In this document: positions 1 to 11,346 of the stretch, piece after piece
Layout: each line of letters starts with the position of its first letter
How positions within the stretch are numbered: the stretch's first letter is position 1
Assembly (NCBI GenBank): GCA_028280355.1
Contig: JANQMB010000359.1
Coordinates: 1-33,905 of the forward strand
Source of the DNA: Verrucomicrobiales bacterium
GTDB taxonomy: Bacteria; Verrucomicrobiota; Verrucomicrobiia; Verrucomicrobiales; DEV007
Direction: 5' to 3'
Length of the DNA: 33,905 bases
Notes under the pieces: generated by a model
The model's input: only the letters and a program-made list of their open reading frames with translations
Database searches by the model: none
Told to the model about the DNA's origin: nothing
Program-made: the position numbers and the translations under genes

Positions 1-9
1 TCTCCCCGG

Positions 10-3000
10 ATGTTCCTGGCCACCGTTTTCGCGGGTTTCGGACTCTCCACCGCCTCACAGGGCATCCCCGCTGGAGGCTCACAGCCTGGCTCGTCCCCAG
101 AACTCACCCTGCCGGAGGGGGAGATCGTGCTGCGCAACGGGATGTCGGAGATGGGGTTCGTGATCGCCCGGGACAAGATCGTCGTCAAACCCATTGGGCA
201 GGGTAGCCAGTTGCGCGAGTTTCCGGAGCTGCCCAGCAACGCGGCGCTGGCGGCTTACGTGAAGGGCGAGGAGCAGCTGGTCGACCCCGAAGTCCGCGGT
301 CTGGTCGCTTACCCCTCGCAGTGGGTCGGCGAGCCAACAGCGGCGCGGATGATCACCCGCAAAGTCGCGGTTCAGCTCAGGGAGGGCGCGCGCGACATGG
401 CGAACGCCGGTCTGGTCGCCGACCAGTTCGGGCTTGAGCACCTGCGCGGCGAGATCCGTGAGAGCAGCGGCTGGACCGTCTACTCGGCGGTTGGCGTGCT
501 TGAGGCGATCCACCTCGCCAGAGAGGTCGCCGGCCACCCGTCGGTGGAGTCCGCCCACGTCGTCCTCGGCATCCCACACCAGATGAAGATCTGTGACGAC
601 ACCGCCAGCATCCCCTTTTTCCCCAACGACCCCTACTACGGTCCGGGCTCCCCCGGCCGCTTCCAGGGATACCTCGACCCGCCGCCGGACACGGATGGAA
701 ACGACGGCTGGGCCGTCCACATCAACGTGCGCGCGGTGTGGGAGAACGCGCGGCGGCTCATCCCGCCGATCGGCGATCCTTTCCTCAGCCGGGTCTACCT
801 CGGCCGCGGCGTCCAAGTCGCCATCGCCGACGACGGGCTCGACATCGACCACGAGGACCTGACCCGCAACACCTTCGGCGTGAGCCACGCCGACCTGGTC
901 AACGATGATGGCGACCCGAGCGGCGGCCAGCACGGCACCAACGTCGGCGGGATCGTCGGCGCCGAGGGGGGTAACCGCAAGGGGCTCACCGGTATCGCCC
1001 CGCGCTGCGACCTGATGGGTATCAGCTTCCTCGACCTCTTCGACGACGACGACATCGAGCAGCAGGCTCTGGATTACCGGCGCGGCATCGTCGATGTGCA
1101 CAACGATGCCTGGGGGGCTCCGGACAACGCGCCGATAGCGACCGGCCCTGGGCCGCTGGCCGCCATCGCGTTGGATCGACGGCAGATCTACGTCTTCGCC
1201 GGCGGCAACGGCGGCGGCTCCGACGACGCCAACTTCGACGGCTACGCCAACCACACCAACACCCTTTCGGTGGCCGCTATCAACCCCCGCGGTGCCCCCG
1301 CCAGCTTCAACGAGACCGGGGCCTGCCACACCTGCGCCGGCCTCTCCGCCGACGGGGACGGCGGCCAGCTGGTCAGCACCGACCTCAACAACTCCTATGT
1401 CGACACCGGGCTCGAGGGCACCTCGTACGCCGTCCCGTTCGTGTCCGGCGTCATCGCGTTGATGCTGGAGGCCCGGCCGGATCTGAGTTCGCGCGACGTC
1501 CAGGAGATCCTCATGGCGACCGGCGTCACCGGCCTCTCCCCCGGGGGGACCCCCAACGGAGGGGTGGTCTCGCCGACGGTCGCCAACGACCCCATCCTCG
1601 GCCCGCTCAACGTTGACGGTTACTCCTGGGACTACAGCGAGCAGACGGGCTATGGCCTGGTCAACGCCGCCGAGGCGGTCCGGCTGGCGGAGATCTGGTC
1701 GCGCCTGCCGAGCACGGTAGTCACGGTCACCGGTAGGCAGGCCACCAACACTGCGATCGGCGGCGGCTTCACCGAATTCGTTTTCGATTTCAGCGAACGG
1801 CCGAACACCCGGGTGGAGCACGCCACGGTGACCCTCACCTGGGCGGACGGCTCGACCGCCACCCCGGCTGACGTCAACCTCATTTGTCCCTTGCGCCCCT
1901 GGGGCCCGGGCGAGTATTTCAGCCGGCTTTCACCCGGCGCTTCCGGCGTCGCGTTGCCACAGGTGTGGACGATGTCGTCGGTCGGCCACTGGGGTCAGAT
2001 GTCTGCTGAGGGAGCGGAGCAGGGGCGCTGGCGGGTCGATGTCGGCAACGCCGGTGGCCGCGTCTTGCGGTCCGTCGAGTTGAACCTCTATGGCACCCCC
2101 GCCAACACCGTGCCGACGATCACCAACGCCGACATCGTTGCCAGCGGGGCCCCGACCGTCCTGAACCCGCGCATGACCACCGACGACCAGGACCTCATCA
2201 TCACCAACATCGTGGTGAACGACCCGGACTTCAACGAGCCCACCATCGACTTCCAGTGGCAGGAGCTGCACCCGGACGGGACGACCTGGGTAAACATGCC
2301 AGGCATGTCAGGGGCTGTCACCGGCACCTGTAGTTTCGATCCGGTGGCGAACTTCGTCGTGGAGCCGGTGACGCCGCGGATGCTGCAGGCCGCACAGTTC
2401 GCCGACAGGTCCGTCGCGCCAGGGGGCACGATCGTCTCCTGGTTCTGGGACTTCGGGGACGGCAACACCAGCACCGAACAGAACCCCTCCCACACCTTCA
2501 CCACCCCCATCGACCGGACCGTCACCCTCACCGTCACCGACGACAGCGGGAACACGAACACCTTCGGCTACGAGATCACCGTCCTCGGGCTGACCGAGGT
2601 TCCGCCGGACCCCCTCCCGGTGCTCCCCGTCAACCCCGCCGGCGGCGTCTGCCGGTTCAGCGGCACCCTCACCCTCCCGGCGAGCGCCACCCGGTCGGGG
2701 ACGGTCTACCGCGCACAGCTCCGCCCGCGCGACTCCTTCCAGGAGGGCACCCTGTTCATCACCTCGCAGGTGATCGTCAACTCGACCCCGGTCACCATCG
2801 CCTGCGCCGGTGAGGCCTACAGCTACGGCGCGGACCTCTGGCTCAACAACGTGCCGCCCGGGAACTTCCCCCCGTTCCTGCTCCTCAACGAGTTCAGCCA
2901 AGGCACCCTTGGGATCGACGTGAGCAGCGAGTGGGTCGAGTTCATGGTCGCCGTCGGCGTCGACATGCGCGGCTACCACCTCTCCAACGACATCGTCACC

Positions 3001-4140
3001 TTCGACCCGATGCTGACCCAGCACGAGGTCTGGTCGGCGATCCCGCCCGGAACGCTGATCGTCTTCTACAACGGCGACCACCGCGATGCGGTGTTGCCGC
3101 CGGAGGACCTCGACCCTAGCGACGGGGTGATGATCGTCAGCTCCAACAACACCGCCCTCATCAAGCTGCCGGACAACGGTGACGGCTGGGGGGCGTATAG
3201 CAACTTCGACCCGGGGTACGTGGTGATCCAGGACGAGTTCTGCCGCAACATCGACGGCCTGTCGTTCAACGGGGACTCGCTCTTCACCGCCGTCGGCCCG
3301 ATGCCGGACTCGACCGCCGCCCACTCTTACGCCGCGACGATCGATGGCTTCGACGACCCGGGGAACTGGTTCGTGGGCACCGCCGCCCCCGTGCCGCCGG
3401 GCACCGCGCTGCCGCCGCCGGTGGGGACGCCGGGGGTGACGCCCGGTGCCATCAACAACACCGCCAACCTCACCGTCCGGAACGATGTGATCGCCGCCGA
3501 CCTGACCGCGGTCCCGACCTATTCCCTGCAGGCCGGCGCGCCCGCCTGGCTGTCGATCAACCCGACCACCGGTGAGCTGACCGGCACCCCCACCCCGGGT
3601 GACGCCGGCGTCTTCCCGGTCACCATCGTCTACGAGCATAGTTTCTCAACCGAGACGCAGACCTTCAACCTGACGGTGAAGTCGGGGCCGCCGCTTGTGC
3701 CGACCGGGGACAACGACCTCGACAGCATCATCAACCTGCTGGAGACCGCCTTCGTCACGGACCCGCTGACGCCGACATCGCCGGCCTTCGGCCTGCCTGT
3801 GGTCGGCACCACCACGGTCCCCGGCGTGCCGCCGACGAACCACCTGTCGATCCTGTTCCGGGTTCCGAGCGCGGCGACGTTCGACGGCGCCAACCAGACC
3901 TATAGCTGGACTGACCCGCTCGGCGACACCTACCTCTACGAGGTGCAGTGCTCGACCGACCTGGTGACCTGGCGCTCGGCCGCGGACCTCGCCGGCGGCC
4001 TGTTGCGCGACAGCGTGACGCCCGCACCGGACAACCCGCCCAACGTCAACATCGTCACCTTCCGTGTGCTCGGTCCCCTGCCCGGTGCAGATCCGCTGAA
4101 ATACCTGCGCGTCAAGATCACCCACACCCCGGCGCCCTGA
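10..4140 (+). CDS. Exported kexin-like subtilase with P, PKD, lamin-tail and Ig-like domains
   Basis: Predicted exported serine protease of family S8, 1376 residues from this ATG. The catalytic core reads like kexin/furin: Asp274 in VAIADDGLD, His308 in GGQHGTNVGG, oxyanion Asn400 in FAGGNGGG and Ser472 in EGTSYAVPF. A region resembling the proprotein-convertase P domain follows (about 571-697), then a PKD domain (about 790-858, with WDFGDG), a lamin-tail-like region starting LLLNEF (about 954-1130), a putative Ig (He_PIG) domain with WLSINPTTGELTGTP (about 1150-1227) and a C-terminal module with YEVQCSTDLVTW typical of verrucomicrobial exported proteins. The N-terminus is a hydrophobic signal-like stretch without a charged start. 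The frame is open to the left edge, so the true start may lie upstream. No sorting signal was recognised at the C-terminus. The protease class is clear; the substrate is unknown. Confidence 0.85.
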   Translation: MFLATVFAGFGLSTASQGIPAGGSQPGSSPELTLPEGEIVLRNGMSEMGFVIARDKIVVKPIGQGSQLREFPELPSNAALAAYVKGEEQLVDPEVRGLVAYPSQWVGEPTAARMITRKVAVQLREGARDMANAGLVADQFGLEHLRGEIRESSGWTVYSAVGVLEAIHLAREVAGHPSVESAHVVLGIPHQMKICDDTASIPFFPNDPYYGPGSPGRFQGYLDPPPDTDGNDGWAVHINVRAVWENARRLIPPIGDPFLSRVYLGRGVQVAIADDGLDIDHEDLTRNTFGVSHADLVNDDGDPSGGQHGTNVGGIVGAEGGNRKGLTGIAPRCDLMGISFLDLFDDDDIEQQALDYRRGIVDVHNDAWGAPDNAPIATGPGPLAAIALDRRQIYVFAGGNGGGSDDANFDGYANHTNTLSVAAINPRGAPASFNETGACHTCAGLSADGDGGQLVSTDLNNSYVDTGLEGTSYAVPFVSGVIALMLEARPDLSSRDVQEILMATGVTGLSPGGTPNGGVVSPTVANDPILGPLNVDGYSWDYSEQTGYGLVNAAEAVRLAEIWSRLPSTVVTVTGRQATNTAIGGGFTEFVFDFSERPNTRVEHATVTLTWADGSTATPADVNLICPLRPWGPGEYFSRLSPGASGVALPQVWTMSSVGHWGQMSAEGAEQGRWRVDVGNAGGRVLRSVELNLYGTPANTVPTITNADIVASGAPTVLNPRMTTDDQDLIITNIVVNDPDFNEPTIDFQWQELHPDGTTWVNMPGMSGAVTGTCSFDPVANFVVEPVTPRMLQAAQFADRSVAPGGTIVSWFWDFGDGNTSTEQNPSHTFTTPIDRTVTLTVTDDSGNTNTFGYEITVLGLTEVPPDPLPVLPVNPAGGVCRFSGTLTLPASATRSGTVYRAQLRPRDSFQEGTLFITSQVIVNSTPVTIACAGEAYSYGADLWLNNVPPGNFPPFLLLNEFSQGTLGIDVSSEWVEFMVAVGVDMRGYHLSNDIVTFDPMLTQHEVWSAIPPGTLIVFYNGDHRDAVLPPEDLDPSDGVMIVSSNNTALIKLPDNGDGWGAYSNFDPGYVVIQDEFCRNIDGLSFNGDSLFTAVGPMPDSTAAHSYAATIDGFDDPGNWFVGTAAPVPPGTALPPPVGTPGVTPGAINNTANLTVRNDVIAADLTAVPTYSLQAGAPAWLSINPTTGELTGTPTPGDAGVFPVTIVYEHSFSTETQTFNLTVKSGPPLVPTGDNDLDSIINLLETAFVTDPLTPTSPAFGLPVVGTTTVPGVPPTNHLSILFRVPSAATFDGANQTYSWTDPLGDTYLYEVQCSTDLVTWRSAADLAGGLLRDSVTPAPDNPPNVNIVTFRVLGPLPGADPLKYLRVKITHTPAP

Positions 4141-4257
4141 TTGCGCGCCCTTACGGGCGCGCGGATATGGGAGATAGAAGGGGCTGACCCTGGGCACGGG
4201 GCGGCTTCACCCGATATCCGAACTTCTATCTCCGATCTCCGCGCGCGTAGCGCGCAA

Positions 4258-4260
<3 letters not shown>
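4138..4260. repeat. Large inverted repeat spanning both stop codons; probable bidirectional terminator
   Basis: The left arm (4138-4180) and right arm (4223-4260) are near-identical in opposite orientation. Each starts with the TGA stop codon of the adjoining gene, continues as TTGCGCG, has its own small GC hairpin and ends in GGAGATAGAAG. In the left arm the hairpin is GCGCGCCC-TTAC-GGGCGCGC, a perfect 8-bp stem. Outside the hairpin loops the arms differ at about two positions. The whole can fold into one long hairpin between two convergent genes, which would suit transcription termination in both directions. There is no T-tract, so intrinsic termination is inferred only from the structure. 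Confidence 0.75.
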
Positions 4261-7482
<3,222 letters not shown>

Positions 7483-7638
7483 GCGCGCCCTTTGTTGCCA
7501 TCACCGGGCCGGCTTGTAAAGCGGGCTTTTGGGGGCGCCGCAGGGTACGCGCACCACCCGCCGCAGGCGGTGGCGGAATCTAGCCCCCGGCCGCATCTGG
7601 GCCGGCTGACGTCCCCCCGGGGCGACCCGGCCTGCCGG

Positions 7639-8277
7639 CTACTCCTTCTCCTCGGCGTAGATGTCGAACCAGAGCGGCGCGAAGGGGGTCTTGGTCTTGC
7701 TCACCACCACGCCGGTGACGGGCGTCCGCGTCTTGCCCTGCCACCAGCGGGACGACTTCTTCGCGGTGGCGTCCCCGCCGACCAGCTCGCCCCCGGCGTG
7801 GATCTCGACCGCGATGGCGGCGTCGCGGGCGTTCACGGTCCGGCTTTTGCCGGCCCCGAACAGGCGGTCGAGGGAGGTCGGCGAGACGTAGACGGAGGAG
7901 TAGAACTTCTCGCCCTTGGGGACGTTCACATGGTCGATCGTCGCGACGAAGATCTTCTTCTGCAGCTCCTTGTCGGGGGTGTCGAAAATGAGGAAGTACT
8001 TAAACTGGAGGGAATCGATGAAATCCGTCTTCGTGTTGCTGGAGTCCGCTTCGAAGACGACGTCGACCTGTAGCCACTTGCGCGGGACGGGGACCCTCTT
8101 GGTCGTCGTCGCGGAGCTGAGGTTGTAGCGCGGGGTCTCCTGCATCTCCACGTCGATGTCGTGGACCTTGGCTTTGATCTCGGCCTGGGCGCCGGCTTGC
8201 GCCGCGAGCAGAACCGCGGCCAGGGCGGCCGGAAATCTGAGGCTGGGGAGGGCGAGGTGGGATCGGGTGGTGTCCAT
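7639..8277 (-). CDS. Amuc_1102 family pilus-like exported protein
   Basis: Exported protein of 212 residues with a signal peptide (RFPAALAAVLLAAQAGAQA). The mature part begins EIKAKVHDIDVEMQETPRYN and contains SLQFKYFLIF, VNVPKGEKFYSSVYVSP, AVEIHAGGELVGG, a WW pair and ends TPFAPLWFDIYAE. This arrangement resembles the Verrucomicrobiota family named after Akkermansia Amuc_1102, an Ig-like-fold protein linked to type IV pilus loci in that genus. The family name is by recognition of the pattern and was not checked by a search. No pilus genes adjoin it here, so a role at the cell surface is only inferred. It appears monocistronic. Confidence 0.65.
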   Translation of the reverse strand: MDTTRSHLALPSLRFPAALAAVLLAAQAGAQAEIKAKVHDIDVEMQETPRYNLSSATTTKRVPVPRKWLQVDVVFEADSSNTKTDFIDSLQFKYFLIFDTPDKELQKKIFVATIDHVNVPKGEKFYSSVYVSPTSLDRLFGAGKSRTVNARDAAIAVEIHAGGELVGGDATAKKSSRWWQGKTRTPVTGVVVSKTKTPFAPLWFDIYAEEKE

Positions 8278-8463
8278 GAGGAGGTAGAGTTCGTGTCCTG
8301 AAGTTCGGGCAGGGGGCTTCCGGGCGTCGGGGCGATCCGGCGGCTATAGAAGTCGCCTGTTTTGACCCTGACGATAGGGATTCAGGGACGCCGAGTCAAC
8401 GCGGATGCGAGGGGCGCGAAGGAGGGGGGGAGCGGGCCTTCTCCACCCCAACCGGTGGCGGGG

Positions 8464-9123
8464 CTAGGCCCCGGGTGGGTCGAGCAGCGCCCCGACCTCA
8501 GGGGCGGTGAAGCACTCCGCCTCCAAGATCGCCCCCTCGAAGACCCCTCCCGCGGTGACCGGGTTGGTGACGATGGCGCAGGGGATACCCGCGGCGGCGG
8601 CGGCGCGCAGGCCGTTCTCCGAGTCCTCCAGGACCAGTGCCTCGCCCGGGTCGGCGCCGACCGCCGCGGCGGCGGCGAGGAAGAGGTCGGGCTCGGGCTT
8701 GATGCGCTCGACGTCGTCGCGGTTGCGCAACGCGGCGAACATCTCGCGCAGCCCGAGCCGCTCCAGCCAGCCGGAGACCCAGGCGCGGGACGAGCTCGAG
8801 GCGACCGCCAGCGGCAGCCCGGCGCGGTGCGCCGAGGAGATGAACTCGCGCACGCCGGGGCGCGCGTCCTGGGTCGCCAGGCGCCCGTTGATCTTGCGCT
8901 GTCGTTCGGCGTCGAGCGCCCCCCAGTCGAAGCTCCGCCCCGTCCGGCGCTCGAGCTCCTCGCCCGGGTCGAACTGGCCGAAGTCGCTGCCGACGCAGCG
9001 CTTGTAGGTCTCGAGGGCGAGCTCCTCCCCGTGCTCGGTGTACAGCTCGGCCCAGCACTCGTAGATGGTGGTCTCGGTGTCGACGATCAGCCCGTCGAAG
9101 TCGAAGATGATGGCGGAGGGCAA
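8464..9123 (-). CDS. HAD-superfamily phosphatase/phosphomutase-like hydrolase
   Basis: Cytoplasmic haloacid-dehalogenase-type hydrolase of 219 residues, close to beta-phosphoglucomutase and phosphoglycolate phosphatase-like proteins. Motif I is IIFDFDGLIVDTE with nucleophile Asp8 and acid/base Asp10, motif II is VASSSS, motif III Lys142 lies in IKPEPDLF and motif IV is LEDSENG (Glu166, Asp167). An alpha-helical cap of the C1 type lies between motifs I and II. The start chosen is TTG because translation begins right before motif I and there is no upstream ATG or GTG in frame. No good ribosome-binding site is visible. A 31-bp repeat arm lies just 8 bp upstream of the start codon, so the native leader may have been changed by insertion. 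The substrate cannot be read from sequence. Confidence 0.88.
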   Translation of the reverse strand: MPSAIIFDFDGLIVDTETTIYECWAELYTEHGEELALETYKRCVGSDFGQFDPGEELERRTGRSFDWGALDAERQRKINGRLATQDARPGVREFISSAHRAGLPLAVASSSSRAWVSGWLERLGLREMFAALRNRDDVERIKPEPDLFLAAAAAVGADPGEALVLEDSENGLRAAAAAGIPCAIVTNPVTAGGVFEGAILEAECFTAPEVGALLDPPGA

Positions 9124-9131
9124 GGGGGAGA

Positions 9132-9162
9132 AGTTTGTTAGTGTTCAGTTTTTAGTGTTCAG
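9132..9162 (+). repeat. Left arm of a 31-bp inverted repeat, heptanucleotide-periodic
   Basis: Its reverse complement reads as successive 7-mers CTGAACA, CTAAAAA, CTGAACA, CTAACAA, then ACT. It matches the arm at 10112-10142 at 29 of 31 positions. It begins 8 bp upstream of the HAD gene start codon and sits 13 bp past the stop codon of the gene at 9176-9997. Confidence 0.85.
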
Positions 9163-9175
9163 CAAGGCGGGGGAG

Positions 9176-9997
9176 TTATTCGGTGGCGAACGGGTCTCCT
9201 CCGTTCGGAGGTTCGGCTTCCGGAGGTGGAGGGATCGTGTCGAGCGTTTCATGGAGCCTCTCGAGCGCCCCAAGCTGGGTGACGAGGCGTTGCCGATGTT
9301 CGGAAAGTTCCCGCTTTACTGCTTCTTCGGCGGCACTATATCGGCGAGCGAGGTCCGATTTGGGATTCTCTGTTCGGAACTGGTCGGTGAGCTTTAGGAG
9401 CCTTCTTATCCTATCATGTGGGCTCTCCCCGGGGGGCGCTCCTGCGCCTTCGCGAAGCATTCCTCTCGCACTGAAGACGTCGACGAAAGCATGTAGCCAC
9501 TCGTGGAAGAGTTCGGAGAGTATGGGGGAAGGTTCGAATCCCCGCCGATTCAAGAGTCCGGCAGCCGGATCGTCGAAATCCAGTTCTTTGATCCATCCGT
9601 CTTTGGCCCATTCGTCTCCCCACACCCTGGGATCTGGAAAGTTTTCCGCGAGGAAGCCGACCAGCTCTAGTTCTTTCTCAGCAGCCATCCGGACGAACTC
9701 CCTACGCCCGATTTTCAGGTGGAGAATAGCCCTTGCCAAGTCATGGTTGGATTCGGTGTTATATAAAACCAGGCGGTCGAACTTGGAACCTTTGTCGGTG
9801 ACGATGGTGGCGGAGGCTCTCTTGGGGAACGTCATGCCCTCGGACATCAGGGTTTCCCCTATTTGGCGCGCAGAGAACATCCCCCTCGGGACGGCGTAGT
9901 GCCGCTCAACCAGCCCCTGCTCGCAGGCGTTGGATCGGGGGATCGTCTGGACGGCGGTGATCGCAAGGCAGAAGGCGGCAGATATACGGGTGATCAT
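9176..9997 (-). CDS. Exported protein with HEXXH zinc-metallopeptidase-like motif, function unknown
   Basis: Predicted 273-residue exported protein that I do not recognise. The ATG chosen gives a signal peptide (MITRISAAFCLAITAV, cleavage likely near RSNA). A GTG at 10075 in the same frame would add 26 residues before it and is less likely. A HEXXH motif, His165-Glu166-Trp-Leu-His169 inside SELFHEWLHAFVDVF, suggests a zinc-dependent peptidase, but the third ligand is not evident. The C-terminal part is charged and probably helical (residues about 200-250). Base composition is clearly less GC-rich than the neighbours, and the gene lies alone between 31-bp inverted repeats. Both suggest acquisition as a unit. 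The gene call is fairly safe; the peptidase role is a guess. Confidence 0.7.
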   Translation of the reverse strand: MITRISAAFCLAITAVQTIPRSNACEQGLVERHYAVPRGMFSARQIGETLMSEGMTFPKRASATIVTDKGSKFDRLVLYNTESNHDLARAILHLKIGRREFVRMAAEKELELVGFLAENFPDPRVWGDEWAKDGWIKELDFDDPAAGLLNRRGFEPSPILSELFHEWLHAFVDVFSARGMLREGAGAPPGESPHDRIRRLLKLTDQFRTENPKSDLARRYSAAEEAVKRELSEHRQRLVTQLGALERLHETLDTIPPPPEAEPPNGGDPFATE

Positions 9998-10071
9998 AGA
10001 CTGCGTCGGTTCTCTCTGATGCCGGGGTTGCGCGATGTATACAGGTGTGTCTGAAACATTGGGTAACTGCG

Positions 10072-10092
10072 GCACCAGGTTTCACCTGGTGC
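10072..10092. repeat. Perfect short palindrome (REP-like hairpin)
   Basis: GCACCAGGT-TTC-ACCTGGTGC forms a 9-bp perfect stem with a 3-nt loop. It lies inside the inverted-repeat-bounded unit, upstream of the HEXXH gene and 20 bp from the right arm. It could be a REP-type palindrome or an mRNA hairpin. No T-tract follows on either strand. Confidence 0.6.
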
Positions 10093-10111
10093 TCCCGGGT
10101 TCGGTTTCTTT

Positions 10112-10142
10112 CTGAACACTGAAAACTGAACACTCACAAACT
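10112..10142 (-). repeat. Right arm of the 31-bp inverted repeat, heptanucleotide-periodic
   Basis: Reads as 7-mers CTGAACA, CTGAAAA, CTGAACA, CTCACAA, then ACT, and is the inverted partner of 9132-9162 with two mismatches. Its last base abuts the stop codon (10143-10145) of the LysR gene. Confidence 0.85.
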
Positions 10143-11033
10143 CTAGCGCAACGTCTTCGCGACCTCGGCGGCGGCGAGGGCGAACTGTTCGGCGATCGGT
10201 TTGAGTTTGCCCTGGAAGAGCAGGCCGATCCGGAGCGGGGGGAAGCCCCTCAACGGGATCTTGCGTAGCCCGGCCGGGATCTCGATGCCCGGCGCATCGA
10301 TGGTCAACCCGTATCCGTACCCGCGGCCGACATAGTTGGCGACCAGTTCGAGGGCGCTGACCTCCACCCGCGGCTCCCAGACCAGTTCGCGTTTCTCGAG
10401 CTCGCGCTGGAAGATCGCGTTCAGGGCGTGTTCGGCGGAGAGCGAGACGAGCGGCTCCCCGATCTGGCTCCGCCCGGCATTGCAGAGCGTCCCGAAGCTC
10501 TTCGCCCCTTCGCCGTCGCGGCAGATCAGGATCAGCGGCAGGCGCAGGAGCTCGATGGATTTGATCGGGCTCGGCAGCTGGCCGTCGAGCGTCGTGACCG
10601 CGAGGTCGATCTCCTGGGCGGCCAGCAGGGGTTCGATGTCGGCGAGCTGCACCGCCTCCCGCAGCGTGAGGCGGAGTTCGGGCTGCTGTTCCCGTATCCG
10701 CTCCAGCACGTCGGGCAGGTGGTTGGCGAGGACGGTGCCGGAGGCCGCCAGGCGCAGGTGGACGCCCTCCTCCCCGCGCAGCTTGCCAGCGACCTGGGTG
10801 AGCCTGGAGAAAAACGGCGAGATGAAGGTATACAGCTCGTCGCCGGCGGGGGTGAGCGCGAAGGGGCGGCGGTTGAACAGCTTGACCCCGAGGTCGCGTT
10901 CGAGCTGCAGCATCTGGCCCGAGACCGCCGGCTGCTGGATCCCGTATGGCATCTTGCGGACCGCCGGTGTGATGCCGCCGAACTTCGCGACGTAGTAGAA
11001 CAGCTCGAGGTGGTGAACGTTGGGCGGCAACAT
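10143..11033 (-). CDS. LysR-type transcriptional regulator
   Basis: DNA-binding regulator of 296 residues. The N-terminal winged helix-turn-helix spans about residues 1-60 (LELFYYVAKFGGITPAV, then PAVSGQMLQLERDLGVKLFNR). A substrate-binding-like effector domain follows from about residue 90 (VHLRLAASGTVLANHLPDVL). The start is the ATG before LPPNVHHLELF; an upstream in-frame TTG would add 18 residues that do not resemble the family. No strong ribosome-binding site is seen. The gene is divergent from rplU, and a perfect dyad of LysR-box type lies about 60 bp upstream of its start, so autoregulation is likely. The target genes are not apparent from the neighbours. Confidence 0.88.
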   Translation of the reverse strand: MLPPNVHHLELFYYVAKFGGITPAVRKMPYGIQQPAVSGQMLQLERDLGVKLFNRRPFALTPAGDELYTFISPFFSRLTQVAGKLRGEEGVHLRLAASGTVLANHLPDVLERIREQQPELRLTLREAVQLADIEPLLAAQEIDLAVTTLDGQLPSPIKSIELLRLPLILICRDGEGAKSFGTLCNAGRSQIGEPLVSLSAEHALNAIFQRELEKRELVWEPRVEVSALELVANYVGRGYGYGLTIDAPGIEIPAGLRKIPLRGFPPLRIGLLFQGKLKPIAEQFALAAAEVAKTLR

Positions 11034-11092
11034 GTTCAGGGGGATCGACCTGCATACGAGCCAAGCACGCGCGCCACCAGCGCGCAAAGAAA

Positions 11093-11109
11093 TATCGATT
11101 GGATCGATA
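11093..11109. promoter_or_regulatory. Candidate LysR-type operator (T-N11-A dyad)
   Basis: TATCGAT-TGG-ATCGATA is a perfect 17-bp inverted repeat. It contains the LysR-family T-N11-A pattern within ATC-N9-GAT. It sits 60 bp upstream of the LysR start codon in an AT-rich patch (11090-11133), the usual place for an autoregulatory site. That the adjacent regulator binds it is inferred. Confidence 0.55.
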
Positions 11110-11346
11110 GAATGACATATTTTATCGTTTTCTTGGCCGGGCGCCCTCAGCTTGGGGAGGAGAGGCCGGATCTGGGGGTATCCGGGGTGGGGGAGGGGGT
11201 GGCGCGATCCCTTCTAGCGCGGCGCCCAGCGGCCAAAAAACCGCTTGCTGGCGACCCCGATTTGTGAGAATTTCCCCGCCCCTCATCCCGGGGGCTCAAG
11301 GGGTTCGCACCGCCGAACCCGCTGGATTTCAAGCACGCACGACACC
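11110..11346. other. Intergenic region between LysR gene and rplU
   Basis: The stretch from 11034 to 11346 has no gene. Besides the dyad at 11093-11109 it holds an AT-rich run on its left (TATTTTATCG near 11120) that may carry the LysR promoter, and a CCGGAT-N8-ATCCGG hairpin at 11166-11185. TTGCTG at 11245 and GAATTT at 11268, spaced 17 bp, could be a poor promoter for rplU. No small open frame with convincing features was seen. Confidence 0.4.

Noticed and set aside
79-1821. 580-codon antisense open frame across the protease gene
   Set aside because: It mirrors the codon structure of a gene with clear catalytic motifs on the other strand; its translation is low-complexity and without recognisable domains. 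The antisense frame at 2308-3639 is rejected for the same reason.
7554-7573. Hairpin CCACCCGCC-GCA-GGCGGTGG as terminator of the 7639-8277 gene
   Set aside because: The stem has a bulge and no T-tract follows; it may simply be GC-rich chance pairing.
8366-8387. Hairpin CCCTGA-N10-TCAGGG downstream of the HAD gene
   Set aside because: Only six base pairs with a long loop and no T-tract; too weak to call.
9132-10142. Insertion sequence
   Set aside because: The unit has inverted repeats but its only gene is not a transposase, and no target duplication is evident.
11245-11346. N-terminal extension of L21 from an upstream in-frame TTG
   Set aside because: The family N-terminus is MAYAIFKTGGKQYKV at 11347; the extension has no family similarity.
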